A DNA stretch of 64,000 bases from Oikopleura dioica (taxonomy: Eukaryota > Chordata > Appendicularia > Copelata > Oikopleuridae): the NCBI GenBank assembly GCA_907165135.1, contig OU015569.1:5580001-5644000 (forward strand), written 5' to 3'. The notes under the pieces are model-generated. The model saw only the letters and a list, made by a program, of their open reading frames with translations, searched no databases and was not told the origin of the DNA. Numbering within the stretch: position 1 is the first letter of the stretch; each line of letters begins with the position of its first letter. A program made the translations under genes and the position numbers. Positions 10,752-21,018 of this stretch are shown one piece after another.

Positions 10752-11291
10752 ACACTTTATTGTGTGATACATCGAGTTAGAGGATGATCCAGGGGACGCA
10801 TGCATCGAATCAAAGATGAACTAGGAGATATTAAATGAAAAGTGGGAGAAATTACTTGCTCCACTTTAAAAATAGCGTGTCAAGTCACTGTTTTCTACGA
10901 AAACGAAAAAGCAAACGGAATTGTGCAAATAGCAAAAAATATTCAGAGAGTCAGTGTTGATATGTTCACCGAGGTCGTGCCTTCTAACCTTAGTTCTGTA
11001 CTTGGATATAAAGGAAGCCTTCTGCGCACTGAAGATTGACGAATTTTGCCATTTATTAGGTCACATACAACTGATGTTTCAGCTTTGATTTTCTAAAAGA
11101 ACTTGCTAAAGACGAATTTCCAGGAAGACGTGTTGTGATCTTCGGCCTCTTTTCAGAAAATCAACCTTTCTTCCATCCCCATCAAGCCAGAAGAATCACG
11201 CGTGAAGGTGGACTGACGGTGTCTGGGTAGTTCGAAACATGAATCTGAGTAAATAACTTGCTATAAAATGTACCTTGACAGAGCCATCATC

Positions 11292-11409
11292 GCTTAGCGT
11301 CATACCGCGTAGAATAAACCAGTTCTCGTCCGATCACTGAAGTCAAACTACGACGGGCGGGGTTAGTACTTACATGGGTGACCGGTTGGGAATACCTCGT
11401 GCGCTAAGC
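11292..11409 (+). rRNA. 5S ribosomal RNA (left arm)
   Basis: About 118 nt with complementary ends (GCTTAGC...GCTAAGC) forming helix I. The conserved internal segments are present: GGGGTTAGTACTTACATGGG and GACCGGTTGGGAATACC, which include the RNA polymerase III box A/box C region. It is followed by a T-rich stretch (TTTTGATTTTTT) suited to polymerase III termination. The match to animal 5S is clear in the 3' two thirds and looser in the 5' third. Confidence 0.93.
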
Positions 11410-11668
11410 ATTTTGATTTTTTGCAAGGAAGGATCATCCTTTTGCCTTGCAAGCCTGCTTTAACATCATATTTCTTTAGAATCGGGTTATCTGTGGTTGA
11501 AAAAAGTCAAAATGTTAGTGTGAGGCAAGTACTGAGAGTGGAGCTTGCGTTGCGGGCGGCGTGGCACTTGTGAAAAAGCGCCCTCTACCGCGCGATTTTC
11601 TGAAAAGAGGCCGAAAATAGGAGCGCGCAGCGACAAAACGACCTCGAAATCAAGCACCCCTTCTCTTT

Positions 11669-11760
11669 ACTCATCCCATTTTTGAGTCCGATTTCGATTG
11701 TCTAACAGGTAAGAATCGTCTCCATGCCTACTCTCTCCTACCCCTCTCGCCTCTTACAAA
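11669..11760 (+). ncRNA. spliced-leader (SL) RNA gene, left arm
   Basis: Bases 11669-11708 are the 40-nt leader exon known for Oikopleura dioica, starting ACTCATCCCATTTTTGAGT and ending TCTAACAG, immediately followed by a GTAAGA donor at 11709. The leader is trans-spliced to the 5' ends of many mRNAs. ACTC and GAGT within the leader can pair, and GTAAGA (11709-11714) can pair with TCTTAC (11752-11757). I see no unambiguous Sm-binding site, so the 3' end given here is approximate. Confidence 0.9.
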
Positions 11761-12605
11761 CGGAAAACAAGGAAAGCACAAGAAGGGGAGATTCCTTTGA
11801 CGCGCTTTTTTTAAGGGACTAGGCCGAGTGAGCGTCGCGCGCCATTTTCTCACTTTCGCCAGGAAGCCCGAATTTTTTATTCGAATTTAATAAAATTTGG
11901 CATACAAACTAAACTTCTTATTCTCTTTCTTCTCCGACTTTTAGAATTTTCATATCTTGCCGACGAGCTGAGTTATGATCGAAAAACAGATGCTTGAATT
12001 CACGTGTACATAAGTACTTGAAATATTCGGATTGAGACTTTGAGACCAAGTCCACTGAAAAGCCCGTGGTCTCTTCTACAAAGTCTACTAATTGAGATTT
12101 CCCGGAAACGTCTATTTACCTGATTATCGAGGGATTACTGTGGGTCACCTGGAGCGCTCGGCGTGAAATGCGGTGTTTTTGCACTATTGGCACGCGATTC
12201 CCGCTGCGCTCGACAAGATCACCTGGATTACCTGCGAAGTTATCAGCAAACAATTCACTTCCAGGAAATCTTAATTAGTAGACTTTGTAGAAGAGACCAC
12301 GGGCTTTTCAGTGGACTTGGTCTCAAAGTCTCAATCCGAATATTTCAAGTACTTATGTACACGTGAATTCAAGCATCTGTTTTTCGATCATAACTCAGCT
12401 CGTCGGCAAGATATGAAAATTCTAAAAGTCGGAGAAGAAAGAGAATAAGAAGTTTAGTTTGTATGCCAAATTTTATTAAATTCGAATAAAAAATTCGGGC
12501 TTCCTGGCGAAAGTGAGAAAATGGCGCGCGACGCTCACTCGGCCTAGTCCCTTAAAAAAAGCGCGTCAAAGGAATCTCCCCTTCTTGTGCTTTCCTTGTT
12601 TTCCG

Positions 12606-12697
12606 TTTGTAAGAGGCGAGAGGGGTAGGAGAGAGTAGGCATGGAGACGATTCTTACCTGTTAGACAATCGAAATCGGACTCAAAAATGGGATGAGT
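12606..12697 (-). ncRNA. spliced-leader (SL) RNA gene, right arm
   Basis: Mirror copy of the SL gene. The 40-nt leader is the reverse complement of 12658-12697, with its GT donor at 12657-12656. It is identical to the left-arm leader. The 3' end is approximate for the same reason. Confidence 0.9.
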
Positions 12698-12956
12698 AAA
12701 GAGAAGGGGTGCTTGATTTCGAGGTCGTTTTGTCGCTGCGCGCTCCTATTTTCGGCCTCTTTTCAGAAAATCGCGCGGTAGAGGGCGCTTTTTCACAAGT
12801 GCCACGCCGCCCGCAACGCAAGCTCCACTCTCAGTACTTGCCTCACACTAACATTTTGACTTTTTTCAACCACAGATAACCCGATTCTAAAGAAATATGA
12901 TGTTAAAGCAGGCTTGCAAGGCAAAAGGATGATCCTTCCTTGCAAAAAATCAAAAT

Positions 12957-13074
12957 GCTTAGCGCACGAGGTATTCCCAACCGGTCACCCATGTAAGTAC
13001 TAACCCCGCCCGTCGTAGTTTGACTTCAGTGATCGGACGAGAACTGGTTTATTCTACGCGGTATGACGCTAAGC
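12957..13074 (-). rRNA. 5S ribosomal RNA (right arm)
   Basis: Reverse-complement copy of the left-arm 5S gene, with the same helix I ends and internal promoter segments. By eye it is identical over its length to the left copy, although the outer flanks of the arms differ, which is consistent with gene conversion. Confidence 0.93.
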
Positions 13075-13425
13075 GATGATGGCTCTGTCAAGGTACATTT
13101 TATAGCAAGTTATTTACTCAGATTCATGTTTCGAACTACCCAGACACCGTCAGTCCACCTTCACGCGTGATTCTTCTGGCTTGATGGGGATGGAAGAAAG
13201 GTTGATTTTCTGAAAAGAGGCCGAAGATCACAACACGTCTTCCTGGAAATTCGTCTTTAGCAAGTTCTTTTAGAAAATCAAAGCTGAAACATCAGTTGTA
13301 TGTGACCTAATAAATGGCAAAATTCGTCAATCTTCAGTGCGCAGAAGGCTTCTTCTATATCCAAGTACAGAACTAAGGTTACAAGGCACGACCTCGGTGA
13401 ACATATCAACACTGACTCTCTGAAT

Positions 13426-14144
13426 GAACATTTTTTGCCATTTGCGAGTTTTCCGGAAGAGAACTCATTTTAGGAACTGGGGAACGCAATGACGTCCTTC
13501 TAGATAAGTTTCTAGATTTTCTCCACAGATTCCAAATATGTTTGGTGTTCTGGGATTTTAAATGAGCAAGTGGGTGAAATAAGTTGCACCGACTTAAGAA
13601 AAGCACGTGCTTTGACGTAATTAACGTGTCAATTACTAAAAAATTTTCTTTCTTCAGGATTTAGATTTACTGCTCCGTGTGGAGCTACAGAAAAATTCAA
13701 ATACTCATAAGAGTGTCCCTCTCCACGGAATTCTTTAGTAAAAGGCGAAAGAATTATACGTTTTGAAGAGAGACCAGAGCTGAATGGTCAGTGGCCTGAA
13801 AGAATCCCAAATCGGCCGCCGCAAAGTATCATTATGGTGCGCGAGCTCGCCAAAAGAAAATCGATTCTTAGCTTAGATGCTTTTGACGGGAAGTTGTAGA
13901 AGAACGACAATTTGTTATTTCACCACGAGGATATAGAATAACATTTTGTGGAAATTCTTTTTGATAGCGGAAGCAGAATGATATGGAGAAGTGTGCTCAT
14001 CGTCAATTCTGAAGCGTCACTTGCATTTGTTTACAATATGCGGCATATTATATGCGAAGGGAAAATATTTTCTAGTGAATGAATATTAAATCCCGCAAAA
14101 CAATTGAGCCTTTGTCGATCCCTCTGGTCAGAAAGAGATAAAGT
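13426..14144. other. intergenic, no gene seen
   Basis: About 720 bp between the palindrome and the CLCA-like gene. No reading frame with family resemblance and no RNA gene was recognised. It presumably contains the CLCA promoter. Confidence 0.5.
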
Positions 14145-17100
14145 ATGATTTTACTTTTTATTTTGGTCTTTGTTTCGTGGGCGAAGATACACAAGACGAT
14201 AAGAATCGGCGATGATCAGGGTTATGAAGGATTCGTGATTGGCATAAGCAATACTGTAAAAAGGGACTTGAGTTTTGTCGCTGGAATGAGTGATAAGTTC
14301 ACACGCGTTTCGAAGGAATTGTGGGACTCTTCTAATGGGAGAACTTTCATCAGTGAGATAACCATAGTCCTTCCTGAAAATTGGGAAGAGCCGACTGAGG
14401 AAGAGATAGCGCAACACTCACTGAATTATCGAGGGCCAGTCTCAGGACTAAGCTTCGATCGAATGGCGATGCAGGTTCATCATGCGACTGACGACTTCAA
14501 CCCACACAGAATGTACGCGATTAAAGTGACTCCCTGTGGTCATTTCGGCAAGCACATTCGCGCCACTGATAACTACATCAAGAAGTCAGACGACGCAGAT
14601 GTCGTTGAAAGGCATGGACGCTTCGAAAAGGTCTTCGTGCGAGAATTTGCAAAGCTTCGATGGGGAGTTTTCGACGAGACAGTTAACAAAGATAAAGATG
14701 AGTACATTTTTGACAGTGAAAAGAACGAAATAATACCTGCAAAATGTTCGCGTGGGCTGATTGGAACGCACGTCTACAAGGCGAATTTCGATGCAGAAAA
14801 TACAAAAGCGGGCGACATCTGTGAAGAAGCCTCGCACAAATACCACGGAAAATGCCATTTTATTCCGAATAGCGATCAGACTCCAGCGGAGGGCACGAAA
14901 GCGCCCTGGATCGGAAGCTTTATGTACAGCACTGCTGTTAAAGATATCAATACATTCTGTCGCGACAGTACCAACGATGCGCTTGGACACGAGTGGCGGC
15001 CGAACACAATTCACAATAAAGAGTGCGATAAAAAATCAGTTTGGGAAGTAATTACGAATTCGCCAGACTTTCAGCAATTTACTGACAGCGTTGATCTGGG
15101 CGAACTTAAAATTAATATTGTTCGAGACACAGCAAGACGAATTGTGCTAGCTATCGATATGAGTACGTCGATGCAACTACCCGGACAAACTTACGATCGA
15201 TATTTTGCTGTTAGAAAAGCAGCAGTCCAATTTTTAGAAACAGTTTCTTTGGGGACATATATAGGTAGTCTTTACTAGCAATTTTTCAATTGAACTGTCA
15301 ACAATTATAGGCTTGATTTCTTTCGACAAAGGATCGCGTGTGCATTCAGAACTAATGAAGATTGAAGATGAAGACAGCCGCACAGTTTTAATCAAACGAT
15401 TGCCGCGAAAAGAAGACCTTGTCCGTGGAACCTCTATTGGCGCTGGAATTCTTACGGCAATAGAAGTTCTTGAAGAGACTGGTCCTGAGGATCTTAGAAA
15501 TCATGGAGGCGAGATTCTTTTGATTACCGACGGAGCGGAAACTGTAAAACCTCATCTTTCAGATATTCTCGAAAAGGTTTCGTCCTCGGGTGTTACAATA
15601 CACGCGATCTCACTAGGCTCCGAAGCTCTTTATGGCGTGGAGATAATAAGCGAAGAAACTGGAGGACTAGGAATTTTCACTCCTGCAACCGTCGACTCCA
15701 GAAACACCATGAACGTCAATCTACAAGATGCTTTCAAGCAGCAGTTCAACGGCGAAGGCGAAACCTTGACTGTTAGCTCAGAAGCAATTGATCTTGAAGA
15801 CGAGCTGGAAATACCATTCGTGCTTGATGACAGCATCGGTTTAGGAACCAGGGCTGGTAAATTCGCGTCCTAAATTCTGTCGAAAATTTTTAGTGCGCTA
15901 AAATTAGTGCGCGAATTTATTTTGTCGAGACTTTTAGCGACTTTCGCGTGCCTTTCGCGTGTGTCTCGAAAACTGTCGAAAATAAGGGCTGCTGATTGGC
16001 CCGCCAATGAGCGCGGGCTCTTTAATTCTGAAGACTACGTAAGTTTGAGAATTTCAAACTTCGTTTGAACTAGAATTTCAAAAAGTTTGGTTTTAATAAA
16101 GTGGACAGGGTAATCAAGGGCGTGAATTTCTAATATGAAGTCAAAAAAGACTTTATTAATCCATTTGTTAATTTTATTTATAAATATGAAGAAACAAATA
16201 TAGCCTATATTATATAAGGAAAAATATATTTTAACTTTTGTTTGCAACTCTTTCTGTGCTGGATTTGAATGATAAGCTTAGACTCTTCGCCTAAGATTAG
16301 CTTTCTTAGGGAGGTCTTCTCCCTAATTTTTTTTCTTGAAGGGCCATCCGCAGCTTGTTCTTCCTGCCTTTTCCCTTTCTTGCCATTCGTCTTCTTGTCG
16401 TCGTTCGACAACTTATCTTCGATGTCCTCAATAGTCTGAAGCTGGAGCAGCTTTGTGCAAATTCATAATATAATTCTTTATTAACAAAATCAAATTTATT
16501 TTATAATTGAGAAGGGAGATCTTCTCCCAAGTTCATGCTTAGATTATAATAATATAAATACAATATAAATATTATAATATGAAACATAAACAACTTTGAG
16601 AGGAGTTCTTCATTAGCAGTTATCAACTTAGCGTGAATTTGGGAGGAGACCTCCCTTCTAAATTATCAAATAAATATGATTCTGTGAATAGGGAATTATA
16701 TAAAGATGCTCAGAAGAGCTCTTAGACCTCGAAAGTAGAACGTATCAGTCAAGGCTGCTCTAGCTTCCTTGAGGACAGCTATGAGAAGTTGTCGGACGAC
16801 GACAAGAAGAAGAAAGGCAAAAGATGAAGAAAAGCAGGAAGATCCAGCTGCGGATGGCCCAGCGATAAAAAAATAGGGAGAAGACCTCCCTAACAAAGCT
16901 TATCTTAGCTCATCATTTAAATGCTTGACAGAGAAAATTTCAAACAAAAGTTGACTTTTATTCTTTTCAACTTATTTGTTACTAAATAAGAAATTTTTTT
17001 TAATTAAATTGTGTCATATTTACGATGCATTCAATGATGATTAAAAGTTTCAATTTGAAACTGCGAAAAAGTTTCAGTTTGAAGAAATTCTTCCCTGATC

Positions 17101-20048
17101 AAAATCGTCTTCCATGAGACTGTCATCCGGGAAGAGCTCATTGGATGATGAAAAGAGCCTCTTTTTTCGCGTCTTTAGCGCTGATCAGCTCTCGAAAAGA
17201 CGCGAAAATTTCCGAGAGGAAAAATTAGTGTCATTTTAGCGCACTAAAGACGCGAAAGACGCAAAAATGACTCGAAAAAAAATTAGTGCGCTAATTTTTT
17301 TTCTCTTCGAGAGAAAATAGTGCGCTAATTTACCAGCCCTGTTAGGAACTAAAATTTTCGTTACTTGGCCAGAAAGCGTCGCCGAAGAAAGCGCGCCTGA
17401 ATTGTCACTAGAGCTTCCTTCTGGTGCCACCGTCGATAAAAATTCCTCCGACAATCTTGGCTATTCATTTACTATTGCTGACACGGAAACAAACTCACTC
17501 ACAGTCAAAATGCCTGATCCTTCAGATGTCGGCCGCTACACAGTAAAAATCAAAAATCCTACCTCTGAAAAGTATTCTATTACTGTCGCGATCAACTCCT
17601 TTCCGAGAGATCAGGTGTCTCCTGTCAAAGTGACTGCATACTCAATGCTTGATGATGATGACAGGCCTTTAGTGTACGTCGAAGTCTCACAAGGAATGTA
17701 TGCCGTAATTGGTGCCACCGTCGATGCGCAATACATTCACCCAGAGCTGGATTCAAAAGATACGACTGAGCAAAAGTACTCTTTGCACGATGACGGGGAT
17801 CAGACGACGCCATCGCAGACGATGGAATTTACACTGGCACAATCGAGGGTGATAAAGATGGCGAGTACTCTGTTATTCGAATCACAGTGTCAACAGACAA
17901 AACTGGCAGCAGCACTTATGTCAGTCGCGAGCATTACCTCGGCTGGGGAGATTTGAACACACTTCGAACCATTCCTGAAATCAGGACACCAAGTAGGTAC
18001 AGAAGAGACATCGACGAACCCATCCAACGAATTCTCCGTCAAGAAACTATAGTCACGCCTGCAAATATGTCTACTATTTCGGCGGTAAACATACCAATCG
18101 GGCATCACGATGATGCGCACATTGAAGTGAAAATATCCGGAAAGAATCTTTATAAACTAAACATAGAACTTGTACATAAGAATTCCGACGTTACTTCAGT
18201 CCGGCAAGAGACGAATGTAAGCGTGTCATTTACAATAAAGAAACAAACTGAGCTTCCTCAAAGAATGCATGAAGCCTACAATTTGCTGATCACGAACAAT
18301 AATCCTCAGAATGCGTCAAGTGTATTCTTCAGTGTACGTTCAACTGAGTTAAACAATTCTCGGAAGCGACGAGATACGGAAAATTTTCAAGAAATCAACT
18401 TTACTCGATCAACTTCTATGTCTCTGAAAACAAAGAGGACATCATGTCCTGATGGATTTAAGCATTACAAGAGTATGAAGATTTGGCATAGATTAACCAT
18501 TTAACTTTATGCGCTTAGATAATTGTTGGCATTATAATCCTACGAAAATGATTTACAATCAAGCGAAAAAGTATTGCGAGTATAAAGGAGGAGCGCTTCC
18601 GATCATTCAAAATGATGCAACGAAACAAGCCTCTTTTCGGTTTGCCTATTTTGAAGAATCGAAACACTCTTCTTTCGACCGTTTTCTTTCTTATTGGATC
18701 TCATCAGAAAGTAACTTGCTAAAATCAACCTACTCAGCAACAGTCGAAGTACCCACACGAGAAGAAGTACTTTCATTTGAACAAGATCTGCAACGGCGAG
18801 GTCGACGGTTGGAATCATCGAAGCACTCCTGTCCGTATTTCTTGTTCGCTGACGGGACTTGGGAATTCGGAGCTAGTTCGTGCGCGGATGAAAATGACAA
18901 ACGAACAATTCTTTGTGAGAAAAAACTTGCCAACGCAATTCCGCCTGCTGGTATTCATTGAGACTTTGCTATTTTTACAAAAACTTAGGTCGAATTAAAG
19001 ATTTATCTGTAAGGACCATTGATAGCTCCGGAAACGAGGTCTTGCCATTTCTTGACACAGGTAGAGATGTTTAGAGAAAAGCAGGAATCGATAAACCTAC
19101 CCCTATAAAATCTAAATATAGACGAGAATGACACATGGGTTCACGAGCTATCGTGGACAAATCCTGACGAACTTGGTGTTCGCGGTAATCCGATGTCAAT
19201 CCAACTTCGGGTTTCAGCAGATGTCAAAGAAGACGGCGAATTCAGAGACGCTCGACTCTTGGCTCAAGTCACAGTTCAAGTTTGGAAGGCTCTCATTGCT
19301 TTTTATTCTCTACTTTAGGGAAACGGAATGTTCAATCTGAACAACTCGGAGTTATCCTTCTGTCCCCCAAATATGCCCATTGATGTCGTTTATTACTTCA
19401 AATTATCTGACCACGTCCTGGCGAATGAAATCAGCATGGTTTTGGATGAGTTCTACAAAGCTCATTTTCATACAGGCCCTTATGAGTTGCAGGTAGTTTT
19501 CCATTATCTCTTTTCTTTCGTAAATTTCTCTTAGGTTTCCTATATTTTTGACGACATTATAATCCATGGCGAAATAAATGACTCGACGATGCGCGACGAC
19601 TTCGATAATGTAACCATACTCGTTGTTGACGATCAAGACGATCAAGAAGAAGCAATTTATAATCGACAATTCGAGAGAATAACGAAAATTCCACGTATCG
19701 ACAATATTACTGAAATCATCGTCGAGCACATTCGGCTTGGAGATCTGGTTCACGATTATTGCGAAAAGAGATTAAAAGTGTCCAGGTTGATCAGAGCAGC
19801 AACGATAAGCAAAGATGGTTTCATCGCGAAGCCTTCTCCGGGCGCAAGGATAACAGTTCAGGTTAGTCAGCTCAAGAAAAAATAGAAGACACTTGTAGCT
19901 CAAAAATCGTCTACCGAGATCTATTCAATCAATGATAGAAGCCACTGCTCCCGAAGCTATTGTTGAACCCAGTTTCAACAAACAACTTTCCTTACCGAAT
20001 GCGAATTCGCTTGTTATGTTCATGGTATTTCTTCTTTTTTCTGTATAG
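14145..20048 (+). CDS. CLCA-type (calcium-activated chloride channel regulator) protein with an added C-type lectin domain
   Basis: Large secreted or surface protein of the CLCA family. Exons: 14145-15264, 15311-15856, 17346-18472, 18519-18950, 18989-19060, 19122-19279, 19319-19492, 19535-19861, 19899-20048, about 1,360 aa. A signal peptide (MILLFILVFVSWA) is followed by the CLCA N-terminal domain with LRWGVFDE, a VWA domain with MIDAS-like DMSTSM, the CLCA beta-sandwich, and then a C-type lectin domain (CPDGFKHYKNNCWHY to TILCEKK) before the FnIII-like PPAGRIKDL region. It ends in a hydrophobic tail (LVMFMVFLLFSV). The CLCA protease motif HExxH reads REFAK (residues 166-170), so autoproteolysis is unlikely. 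A one-base shift is needed near 17795-17798, where GGGG replaces an expected GGGGG. The intron 15857-17345 is a transposon-like insertion. Confidence 0.88.
15849..17341. mobile_element. non-autonomous hAT-like element inside CLCA, possibly acting as an intron
   Basis: 1,493 bp bounded by 15-bp terminal inverted repeats (CAGGGCTGGTAAATT at the left, its complement at 17327-17341). It is flanked by a perfect 8-bp duplication, TTAGGAAC, at 15841-15848 and 17342-17349. CAGGG ends with 8-bp duplications are typical of hAT transposons. Several TTAGTGCGC motifs occur just inside both ends. No transposase frame is present. Splicing from the GT inside the left repeat (15857) to the AG made by the right duplication (17345) keeps the CLCA frame and adds four residues. 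Confidence 0.87.
16250..16935. repeat. imperfect foldback repeat nested in the hAT-like element
   Basis: Segments around 16250-16445 and 16735-16935 are diverged inverted copies of one another. They share a Lys/Asp-rich coding-like stretch (KLSNDDKKTNGKKGKRQEEQ on the minus strand) and a GGGAGGTCTTCTCCC-type palindrome. Two further copies of that palindrome occur near 16512 and 16640. This looks like a gene fragment or second element duplicated head to head inside the transposon. No intact frame. Confidence 0.65.
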
Positions 20049-20130
20049 TTACTCATTAAATGCTTATTTAAACAATCAATTAGTAGATTTATTAATTCCA
20101 GTATAATACAACTTTTTACATGATCAGACT

Positions 20131-21018
20131 CTAAAGCATTGCGGCTTCTTTGAAAATGGGCTCAGTTCTGACGAGTCGACCTAGCGACGCTGTTGAGAAT
20201 ATCTTCCTGAACGCAGGTTGGATGGATATTTTTCGGAAGCGATTTCGCTTCGCGGACCACTGGCAGGCTCGCATCTTCTCTGGACGATTCTTTGGGTTTC
20301 CACCTTAAATTTGGGGTCAGAACCTGATTGAAGAAATTAATCTACCTTTGTAGTTTTTGCATTTGCATTTTCTTCGTCGACCGTTTCCCACGTTGTAAGA
20401 GTAATTCTCGACGCAGGTGAGCTCGCAAACAGATCCTTTCTTGAGCCCGTCACTGCAGGACCATGAGCCGAAATCATCTTGCAGCTCCTCGCATTTGCTG
20501 ATATAAAGTCGGCTAGAGCGGTTACCATGCGAGAGTGACTTACCCTGCATCTACGCAGTTAGTTTGGTAGCTTTCCTCGTCGACTTTCCATCGGCATTCG
20601 TCTGACTTGAGCAGGATACCACCGAAGGAGGTTGTGCAGTCACAGCGCGCCGATATCGACTCGCCATAACAACCTAAAATTGGACAACTGTCCCCGTGAC
20701 TTGCCTGTGATGAGCAATCCTCGTTCAAATATCCCTCTTCAAGGTCGAAAGGCCCGCAATTTCCATCTTTTATGTGATAACCTTACTTCCCAACCTAATG
20801 ATCTCAAGTACGGCTTAAGCGCAATTGTATTGATTTCTGACGCTCTATGGAAATCTAATCACTGTTTCTATTCAAAATCCTTATTCTCAAATGTATATTA
20901 TTCACTTTCCTGGCATGTCCAAATAAATCACAGTTTCGTTTGAGCTGATAACAGTTCGTCGATCTCTTGACTTTCGCGCAGCCTCGGCGCAGAAGACTAT
21001 CAAATTAAAAATTTTCAT
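20131..21018 (-). CDS. secreted cysteine-rich protein, sushi-like C-terminus
   Basis: Proposed exons: 21018-20906, 20844-20795, 20766-20544, 20497-20346, 20303-20131. A signal peptide (MKIFNLIVFCAEA) opens the chain. A 28-nt intron between exons 2 and 3 is short even for this genome, so that junction is uncertain. The middle is cysteine-rich (CSSQASHGDSCPILGCYGE, ARCDCTTSFGG). A later block, CEELQDDFGSWSCSDG followed by GSVCELTC and RKCKCK, has the spacing of a sushi/CCP module. No exact family was recognised. An extracellular, perhaps matrix or mucosal, role is inferred. It is tail to tail with the CLCA-like gene, 82 bp away. The last exon is the least certain. Confidence 0.6.

Larger units (their letters stand above)
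10941..13425. repeat. 2.5-kb palindrome carrying 5S rRNA and SL RNA genes
   Basis: Two arms of about 1,166 bp (10941-12106 and 12260-13425) are near-perfect reverse complements about a 153-bp spacer (12107-12259); paired positions sum to 24366. Each arm holds one 5S rRNA gene and one SL RNA gene in the same order, so the two units point toward each other. Scattered differences are seen near the outer ends and next to the spacer. Weaker complementarity, with a 4-nt indel, continues slightly beyond the outer limits. Confidence 0.95.

Noticed and set aside
10960..11090. Reverse-transcriptase-like reading (YLDIKEAFC) in the palindrome arm
   Set aside because: Only one short resemblance, no other RT motif in any frame.
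10941..13425. Palindrome as an assembly foldback artefact
   Set aside because: Arms differ by substitutions and a small indel at their margins, and the spacer is unique. An artefact should give identical arms. Not fully excluded without reads.
14586..15014. Minus-strand ORF of 142 codons
   Set aside because: Antisense to the CLCA N-terminal exon, which is clearly coding.
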